A program made the translations under genes and the position numbers. This document shows positions 1 to 4,506 of a stretch of 6,970 nucleotides of DNA, piece after piece. Every line of letters begins with the position of its first letter. Position 1 is the stretch's first letter. The notes under the pieces were generated by a model. That model saw only the letters and a list, made by a program, of their open reading frames with translations, was not told where the DNA came from and did not search any database. The stretch comes from Anaerolineae bacterium. GTDB lineage: Bacteria; Chloroflexota; Anaerolineae; 4572-78. The stretch lies in the NCBI GenBank assembly GCA_027022125.1, contig JALVZI010000144.1, positions 2,175-9,144 of the forward strand. The letters run 5' to 3'.

Positions 1-34
1 GCGTCATCTGTGTCCATCTGTGGACTGAAAATCT
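1..34. repeat. Dispersed CATCTGTG-type repeat, copy A (cut by left edge)
   Basis: These 34 bases are the exact reverse complement of 2848-2881. The core word CATCTG occurs at 5-10 and 15-20. Similarity continues for about ten more bases if one base is gapped. The copy probably extends left of the window, because the other copy has further CAGATG units at the corresponding end. It lies just downstream of cysS. Short repeats of this kind are known as intergenic dispersed repeats in several environmental bacterial groups; that this one is multicopy genome-wide is inferred from the two copies here. Confidence 0.8.
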
Positions 35-51
35 ATCCCGAATAGGGGATA
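34..51 (-). terminator. Weak candidate terminator hairpin after cysS
   Basis: On the minus strand, 17 bases past the cysS stop, TATCCC (51-46) can pair with GGGATA (39-34) around a 6-base loop. This is followed by GATTTTC, which contains a run of only four T. The 6-bp stem and short T run make this a marginal intrinsic terminator. It partly abuts the dispersed repeat, so the resemblance may be incidental. Confidence 0.25.
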
Positions 52-67
52 TAACTTCCCAACCGGG

Positions 68-1546
68 TCAGCGAGTCAATTTCCAGATTGTGCCGTCGGG
101 GCGGTCTTCCAGCGCGATGCCGAGTTCGGTCAACCGGTCGCGGATGGTGTCGGCGGTTGTCCAATCTTTGTTGGCGCGGGCTTGCTGGCGCAGGTGAATG
201 AGAATGTTGACCAGCCCGTCCACCAAATCGCCGCCGATTTCTGCGGTGAGTTCATCGGGCACAATGCCGAGCACCCCTTCGCCGAGAGTGCGGTACACGG
301 TATCAATTGCCGCCAGCGTTTGTTTGGAAAGGGGTGTGCCGCTGTTCAGCATGGTATTCACCGCCCGATTGAAATCGAACAGCGCGGCGATGGCTTTCGG
401 CGTGTTGAAATCGTCATCCATCGCGGCGGTGAACGCGGCGGTGTGTGTTTCGATGGCTTCTGCGGCGGCGGGGAGCAGGTCGCCGTCGGCGGCGTGCGCC
501 AGTTGGTCGCGCACCAGTTTCACCGTGCCGTGCAGGCGTTTCAATCCTTTTTCGGCGGCTTGCAGGGCATCGTTGGTAAAATCTACCGGCGAGCGGTAAT
601 GGCTGCTGAGGATGAAAAAACGCACGGTCAGCGGGTCGTATGCTTGGGTGAGCAGGGGATGGTCGCCGCTGAAAATCTGTTTCAGGGTGATGGCGTTCCC
701 CAAACTTTTGCCCATTTTCATGCCGTTGACGGTGACCATATTGTTGTGCATCCAATAGCGGGCGAAGCCGTGATGGTGGGCGGCGTCGCATTGGGCAATT
801 TCGCTTTCGTGATGGGGGAAGATGTTTTCCAGCCCGCCGCCGTGAATGTCGAACGGCTCGCCGAGATATTTGGTGGACATCACCGAGCATTCGATGTGCC
901 AGCCGGGGTAGCCTTCGCCCCACGGACTGCGCCATTTCATAATGTGTCCGGGTTCGGCTTTTTTCCACAGGGCGAAATCGGCGGGGTCGTCTTTGTCGCT
1001 GTTCACATCAATGCGCACGCCTTCTTCCAAATCTTCCAATTTCCGCCCGGAAAGTTGACCGTAATCCGGGTAACTGGACACATCGAAATAGACCGAGCCG
1101 TTTTTTTCATAAGCGTGTCCGCTGGCGAGCAATTCTTCAATCAACGCGATTTGTTCGGGGATGTGGGCGGCGGCGTGCGGTGAAATATCGGGACGCTGTA
1201 CGTTCAATGCGTCCATATCCTCAAAATAACTGCGGGTGTATCGTTCCACAATTTCCATCGGCTCGACGCGCTCTTTACGTGCCTGTTTCAAAATTTTGTC
1301 TTCACCGGCATCGGCATCATCGGTCAAATGTCCCACATCGGTGATGTTTTGCACATACCGCACGTGATAGCCCGCATATCGAAAATAGCGAATGATGGCA
1401 TCGAAAGAGACGTAACTTTTGGCATGCCCCAAATGCGAATGCCCGTAAACGGTAGGTCCGCACACATAAATGCCGACAAACCCTTCTTCGAGGGGTTCAA
1501 AAATTTCTTTTTTGCGATGCAGTGAGTTGTAGAGTTTTATAGCCAT
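68..1546 (-). CDS. cysS: Cysteinyl-tRNA synthetase
   Basis: Cytoplasmic class I aminoacyl-tRNA synthetase that activates cysteine with ATP and charges tRNA-Cys. The 492-residue product is full length (the E. coli enzyme has 461). The HIGH-type motif is HLGH at 38-41 and the KMSKS-type motif is KMGKS at 277-281. The expected zinc ligands are present: C29 in the VCGPTVY block, C220 in HIECS, and H245 and E249 in FPHHESEIAQ, spaced as C209, H234 and E238 are in E. coli. The C-terminal part (about 330-492) is the helical anticodon-binding region. The ATG at 1546 starts the usual MAIKLYNSL N-terminus. There is no Shine-Dalgarno sequence; the bases before ATG read CAACCTT. The stop is TGA. It lies 84 bp after the PIN/TRAM gene with no clear promoter of its own, so read-through from that gene is likely. 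Confidence 0.97.
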   Translation of the reverse strand: MAIKLYNSLHRKKEIFEPLEEGFVGIYVCGPTVYGHSHLGHAKSYVSFDAIIRYFRYAGYHVRYVQNITDVGHLTDDADAGEDKILKQARKERVEPMEIVERYTRSYFEDMDALNVQRPDISPHAAAHIPEQIALIEELLASGHAYEKNGSVYFDVSSYPDYGQLSGRKLEDLEEGVRIDVNSDKDDPADFALWKKAEPGHIMKWRSPWGEGYPGWHIECSVMSTKYLGEPFDIHGGGLENIFPHHESEIAQCDAAHHHGFARYWMHNNMVTVNGMKMGKSLGNAITLKQIFSGDHPLLTQAYDPLTVRFFILSSHYRSPVDFTNDALQAAEKGLKRLHGTVKLVRDQLAHAADGDLLPAAAEAIETHTAAFTAAMDDDFNTPKAIAALFDFNRAVNTMLNSGTPLSKQTLAAIDTVYRTLGEGVLGIVPDELTAEIGGDLVDGLVNILIHLRQQARANKDWTTADTIRDRLTELGIALEDRPDGTIWKLTR

Positions 1547-1558
1547 AAGGTTGTTTCT

Positions 1559-1583
1559 GGTTCAAAGTTCAAGGTTCAAGGTT
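1559..1583. repeat. Heptamer tandem repeat, about 3.5 units
   Basis: Three consecutive 7-base units, GGTTCAA, AGTTCAA and GGTTCAA (1559-1579), are followed by a partial GGTT. They sit 13-37 bases upstream of the cysS start, so they would lie in the cysS leader or in the operon spacer. No function is evident. On the minus strand the units read as repeated TTGAACC. Confidence 0.85.
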
Positions 1584-1591
1584 GCAGTCAG

Positions 1592-1608
1592 TGGTCAGCA
1601 AGTGACCA
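1592..1608. repeat. Small inverted repeat in the yacL-cysS spacer
   Basis: TGGTCA (1592-1597) and TGACCA (1603-1608) form a 6-bp stem with a 5-base loop. It overlaps the start of the 14-base tandem repeat and has no T run on either side, so it is not a convincing terminator. Confidence 0.4.
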
Positions 1609-1630
1609 ATGACAAATGACCAATGACAAA
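1603..1630. repeat. 14-base tandem repeat, two exact units
   Basis: The unit TGACCAATGACAAA occurs twice without change (1603-1616 and 1617-1630). The array ends directly against the stop codon of the PIN/TRAM gene (TCA at 1631-1633 on the plus strand). Each unit itself contains two TGAC words, so this is low-complexity repeat expansion. With the heptamer array it fills most of the 84-bp spacer. Confidence 0.9.
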
Positions 1631-2686
1631 TCAAATATCCGGTTCGGCGAAAATCATCCGTCCGGCGGTGGTTTGCAGTACTTTTGTCACCGTCACTTGG
1701 ATGGTGTTGTCAATATAGCGCGAGCCGTTTTGCACCACCACCATCGTGCCGTCATCCAGATAGCCCACGCCCTGACGCGGTTCTTTGCCCGGCTGGATGA
1801 TGCGGATTGCCAGTGTTTCGCCGGGCAGATAGACGTTTTTCACGGCGTTTGCCAATTCGTTGATGTTCAGCACCAGCACGCCCTGCAATTTGGCGACGCG
1901 GTTCAGCCCGTAATCGGTGGTTAAAATGGGACACTGCAACTGTTTTGCCAGCATCACCAGTTTGTCGTCAATTTCCCGGACGTGTTCTATATCGCGGTCG
2001 GTGATGCGCACCGGAATGATGGATGATTCTTGCAGTTGGTTCAAAATTTCCAGCCCGCGCCGCCCGCGATTGCGCCGCAGCGGGTCGGATGAGTCGGCGA
2101 TGTGTTGCACTTCCAGCAGCACAAATCGGGGAACCAGCAGTGTGCCGCGCACAAATCCGGTTTGGCTGATGTCGGCGATGCGTCCGTCAATAATGGCGCT
2201 GGAATCCACCAAAATGACATCGGGGGGGGTTGCCATAGATTTTCGACCGGTGCGCGGGTTTGTCCATACCCCAACGGGCGATAGAAGCGCCACAATATCC
2301 TGATGGCGCATCACCATAATGGCAATACCAACATACCCGAAAATGACGCTGAATGTTAGCGGTAAAATTTGGTTGAATGGCGAAGGCAGTTTTGTCAGCG
2401 TGGGAACTAAAAGCGCCGAAATTGCCAGTCCGATGGTCAGCCCAAATACAGCCGAAAGCAGGCGCGATGCCGGCATTCGTTTAATTTGATAACGTATCCA
2501 TTTATAGGGGCGAATGGTGATCCATGGTGTTACCAGCAATCCGAGTGCAGCAAACGATAGCGCCATAGCGATGGATAAACGGGTGGTTTGGGTGCTGGGA
2601 TAAATTTGCAAATAGCGGCTTACCTGCGCGCCGATGATTGCAAAAACAACCATGCCCACCAATCGGAAAATGAGTTCAACAGTCAT
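1631..2686 (-). CDS. yacL: YacL-type membrane PIN/TRAM domain protein
   Basis: Predicted inner-membrane protein with a cytoplasmic PIN nuclease-like domain and a C-terminal TRAM domain, as in B. subtilis YacL; the family's substrate is not firmly established. With the start at 2686 the product has 351 residues, close to YacL (about 366). Four hydrophobic segments lie at about 4-26, 36-55, 78-96 and 105-126. The PIN domain runs from about 157 to 280, with candidate metal-binding acids D161 (VDSSAIIDGR), E192, D240/D241 and D258 (TTDYGLN). TRAM is about 284-348. The frame is open upstream to an ATG at 2803, but that extension translates a hairpin and leader, while the first membrane helix begins right after the ATG at 2686. 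No Shine-Dalgarno sequence is seen, only an A/T-rich stretch. A run of eight C at the membrane/PIN junction (2222-2229) is notable. A promoter candidate lies upstream. Confidence 0.92.
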   Translation of the reverse strand: MTVELIFRLVGMVVFAIIGAQVSRYLQIYPSTQTTRLSIAMALSFAALGLLVTPWITIRPYKWIRYQIKRMPASRLLSAVFGLTIGLAISALLVPTLTKLPSPFNQILPLTFSVIFGYVGIAIMVMRHQDIVALLSPVGVWTNPRTGRKSMATPPDVILVDSSAIIDGRIADISQTGFVRGTLLVPRFVLLEVQHIADSSDPLRRNRGRRGLEILNQLQESSIIPVRITDRDIEHVREIDDKLVMLAKQLQCPILTTDYGLNRVAKLQGVLVLNINELANAVKNVYLPGETLAIRIIQPGKEPRQGVGYLDDGTMVVVQNGSRYIDNTIQVTVTKVLQTTAGRMIFAEPDI

Positions 2687-2699
2687 AATAATTTTTGTT

Positions 2700-2728
2700 G
2701 TATGCCAACCGTGGGCAGGGTGGCATAC
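2700..2728 (-). promoter_or_regulatory. Hairpin in the leader of the PIN/TRAM gene
   Basis: GTATGCCA (2700-2707) pairs with TGGCATAC (2721-2728). After one mismatch, two further G-C pairs are possible, leaving a 7-base loop. In a transcript from the candidate promoter upstream, the hairpin would end 13 bases before the ATG at 2686. The minus strand continues with A-rich sequence and no T run, so it does not look like a terminator. It could be an RNA-stability or translation-control element, or simply another dispersed palindrome. Confidence 0.55.
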
Positions 2729-2781
2729 GATTTGAATGAATAATAATGATGCGGCGTGCCCGCGCGCAAAAATGTACGGTG

Positions 2782-2810
2782 ATGGTATCACCAGTTGGCG
2801 CAAAAGTCAA
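2782..2810 (-). promoter_or_regulatory. Sigma70-like promoter for the PIN/TRAM gene
   Basis: On the minus strand TTGACT (2810-2805) matches the -35 consensus at 5 of 6 positions. TACCAT (2787-2782) matches the -10 consensus at 4 of 6, including the key first T, second A and last T. The spacer is exactly 17 bases. Transcription would start near 2775 and leave a leader of about 90 bases containing one hairpin. The large gap from radA agrees with independent transcription. The call rests on sequence match only. Confidence 0.5.
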
Positions 2811-2847
2811 AGAGGTGATGAACCTAAATTAACTTCGGTTCGGAATA

Positions 2848-2896
2848 AGATTTTCAGTCCACAGATGGACACAGATGACGCAGATGATACAGATGG
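2848..2896. repeat. Dispersed CAGATG-type repeat, copy B
   Basis: The word CAGATG occurs at 2862, 2872, 2881 and 2890, giving periods of 10, 9 and 9 bases. Positions 2848-2881 are the exact reverse complement of 1-34, so the two copies face each other across the PIN/TRAM and cysS genes. The array lies upstream of the candidate promoter, so it should not be part of the PIN/TRAM transcript. It shows no coding or terminator character. Confidence 0.85.
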
Positions 2897-2938
2897 TCAC
2901 GGATTTTTTCTGTGTTTTATCTCACCGCCGGCATTTTT

Positions 2939-2967
2939 GTAGAGACGCCCAATTTGGGCGTCTCTAC
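2939..2967. repeat. Perfect palindrome, 13-bp stem with 3-base loop
   Basis: GTAGAGACGCCCA (2939-2951) is perfectly complementary to TGGGCGTCTCTAC (2955-2967), with loop ATT. The minus strand continues with AAAAATGC, so it is not a standard terminator for radA. On the plus strand a T run begins only about seven bases later and no plus-strand gene precedes it. Palindromes of this GTAGAGACGC type are known as intergenic dispersed repeats in cyanobacteria and some other phyla. Blocking read-through from radA by structure alone remains possible. Confidence 0.8.
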
Positions 2968-2982
2968 GGGATTGTTTTTCTC

Positions 2983-3035
2983 TGCCGATTTCATCCTGAG
3001 TAGCCCGCAGGGCATATCGAAGGGTGAAATCGGCA
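2983..3035. repeat. Branched inverted repeat downstream of radA
   Basis: TGCCGATTTCA (2983-2993) pairs perfectly with TGAAATCGGCA (3025-3035). The stem continues inward for about four more pairs, one of them G-T. Inside it a small GCCC/GGGC hairpin (3003-3006 with 3010-3013) gives a stem with a second hairpin at its tip. The TTCATCCTGAG...CGAAGGGTGAA wording is familiar from dispersed repeats in unrelated bacteria. There is no T run on the minus strand, so a radA terminator role is unproven. Confidence 0.7.
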
Positions 3036-3063
3036 AAATACCATTGCACGGTGAGCAGTTACC

Positions 3064-4440
3064 CTAAATTAACGCCGCGTCAATCGCTTCGCGCACGGAG
3101 CGGGCATACACCGGTTTGATGCCGGTAATGTTCAGTTTTTGGGTGGTGGAGGTTTTGGGCAGAATTGCTCGCTTGAAACCGAGTTTGGCGGCTTCTTTCA
3201 GCCGGTTTTCCAAATGACCCACCGCGCGGAGTTCGCCGGAGAGTCCGATTTCGCCGATGAGCACCGCGTCGGCGGCGATGGGGCGATTTTTCACGCTGGA
3301 AGCAATCGCTGCGGCGATGGGCAAATCGGCGGCAGGCTCGTTGACGCGCAACCCGCCGACCACGTTCACGAACACATCCTGGTCGCCCAGCCGAACTCCG
3401 GCGCGTTTGGTGAGCACCGCCAAAATCAGCAGCAGACGGTTCATATCCACCCCGTTGGGGGTGCGGCGCGGATTGCCGAAGGCGGTGGTGCTTGCCAGCG
3501 CCTGAATTTCCACCAGCAGCGGGCGCGTCCCTTCCACCGTCACGGTGATGGCGGAACCGGAGGCGTTGGGTAGTCGCTCGGTCAGGAAAATTTCGCTGGG
3601 GTTGGGCACTTCTATCATTCCCAAATCCTGCATTTCAAAAATGCCGATTTCGTTGGTTGCGCCGAAACGGTTTTTCACCCCGCGCAGCAACCGGTACGAG
3701 TGGAATCGTTCCCCTTCCAGATAGAGTACCACATCCACGATATGTTCCAGCACGCGCGGTCCGGCGATACTGCCATCTTTGGTGACATGCCCAATCAGAA
3801 AAACGGGGATATTCTGCCCTTTTGCCACCGCCTGAAATTGCATGGCAGATTCGCGCACCTGTGTGACCGAACCGGGCATGGAGGTCAGTTCATCGCGGTA
3901 CACGGTCTGAATCGAGTCGATGATGACCATGGCGGGCGAAAAATCTTTGATGTGTTGCAAGATGGTGTTCACATTGATTTCGTTCAGAATGAACAGATTT
4001 TCCGCCTGCAAGCCCAGCCGCTCGGCGCGCATTTTTATCTGGTAGATGCTCTCTTCGCCGGAAACATACAGAATAGGACCCGATTGCTGTGCCAGTGCCG
4101 CCGAAATTTGCAGCAGCAGGGTGCTTTTGCCCACGCCGGGGTCGCCGCCGATGAGCGTGAGCGAGCCGGGCACGATGCCGCCGCCCAGCACGCGGTTGAA
4201 TTCCTCCATCGGCAGGCGGATGCGGTCGAGGCGTTCCATCGGCACGGAGGCGAGCGATTGCGGCGCGGTGCGGGTGACCATGTGGCTGGTGGCGCGGTGT
4301 GCCGTGCCGCTCGGTTTGCTCGGCTGGGCGATGGTTTCGATGAGCGAATTCCATTCGCCGCATTCGGTGCAGCGTCCCATCCATTTGGGATAGGTTGCGC
4401 CGCATTGTTGACATACAAAAATGGTTTTTGGTTTTGCCAT
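3064..4440 (-). CDS. radA: DNA repair and recombination protein RadA (Sms)
   Basis: Cytoplasmic DnaB-like, RecA-related ATPase that works in branch migration and processing of recombination intermediates. The 458-residue product is the usual length for the family. A four-cysteine zinc finger lies at the N-terminus (C10, C13, C24, C27). The Walker A motif GGDPGVGKST is at 98-107 and Walker B ends at D175 (MVIID). The RadA-specific KNRFG motif is at 256-260. The C-terminal third (about 290-458) is the Lon-protease-like domain, with IGLSGELRAVGH near residues 403-414. The ATG at 4440 fits the conserved MAKPKTIFVCQQCG start. No Shine-Dalgarno sequence precedes it; the seven bases before ATG are CCCCACC, next to the base of a long hairpin. 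It follows clpC by 66 bp, as in Bacillus and its relatives, where radA is co-transcribed with clpC. The disA gene that often follows it is absent. Confidence 0.97.
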   Translation of the reverse strand: MAKPKTIFVCQQCGATYPKWMGRCTECGEWNSLIETIAQPSKPSGTAHRATSHMVTRTAPQSLASVPMERLDRIRLPMEEFNRVLGGGIVPGSLTLIGGDPGVGKSTLLLQISAALAQQSGPILYVSGEESIYQIKMRAERLGLQAENLFILNEINVNTILQHIKDFSPAMVIIDSIQTVYRDELTSMPGSVTQVRESAMQFQAVAKGQNIPVFLIGHVTKDGSIAGPRVLEHIVDVVLYLEGERFHSYRLLRGVKNRFGATNEIGIFEMQDLGMIEVPNPSEIFLTERLPNASGSAITVTVEGTRPLLVEIQALASTTAFGNPRRTPNGVDMNRLLLILAVLTKRAGVRLGDQDVFVNVVGGLRVNEPAADLPIAAAIASSVKNRPIAADAVLIGEIGLSGELRAVGHLENRLKEAAKLGFKRAILPKTSTTQKLNITGIKPVYARSVREAIDAALI

Positions 4441-4447
4441 GGTGGGG

Positions 4448-4496
4448 TAGAGATAGAGATAGGGATAGGGAGGGTGTATCCCTATCTCTATCCCTA
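4448..4496 (-). promoter_or_regulatory. Long hairpin of hexamer repeats between clpC and radA
   Basis: Bases 4477-4492 are the exact reverse complement of 4452-4467 (16 bp). In the minus-strand RNA the stem extends by a G-U pair and three more Watson-Crick pairs, giving 20 pairs with a 9-base loop (4468-4476). Each arm consists of 6-base units: ATAGAG/ATAGGG-like at 4447-4470 and TATCCC/TATCTC-like at 4477-4500. The structure fills most of the 66-bp spacer and ends seven bases before the radA ATG. It is followed by CTACCCCACC rather than a T run, so it is not an intrinsic terminator. It could affect mRNA processing or radA translation, or be a chance product of repeat expansion. Confidence 0.75.
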
Positions 4497-4506
4497 TCCG
4501 GTTGGT

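Larger units (their letters stand above)
2687..3063. other. Intergenic region between radA and the PIN/TRAM gene
   Basis: This 377-bp stretch has no credible gene. From the radA side it holds a branched inverted repeat, a perfect palindrome, a CAGATG repeat array, a sigma70-like promoter and a leader hairpin, each listed separately. A short plus-strand frame (2736-2942) runs through the repeats and shows no protein-like composition. No tRNA-like or riboswitch-like fold was recognised. Confidence 0.8.

Noticed and set aside
182..1183. Plus-strand open frame of 333 codons opposite cysS
   Set aside because: Antisense shadow of a full-length CysRS with all motifs intact. The composition is typical of a complementary frame.
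1559..1630. Tandem repeats as a CRISPR array
   Set aside because: The units are 7 and 14 bases and directly adjacent with no spacers, and no cas genes are present.
2687..2803. Upstream ATG at 2803 for the PIN/TRAM gene, adding 39 residues
   Set aside because: The extension translates the leader hairpin and overlaps the promoter region. The family begins with a membrane helix, which starts directly after the ATG at 2686.
2736..2942. Small plus-strand open frame of 68 codons
   Set aside because: It runs through the leader, promoter and CAGATG repeat array. The sequence is low-complexity and has no ribosome binding site.
2939..3035. Palindromes after radA as intrinsic terminators
   Set aside because: Neither has a T run on the minus strand after the stem. 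They fit dispersed intergenic repeats better, though a structural effect on transcription cannot be excluded.
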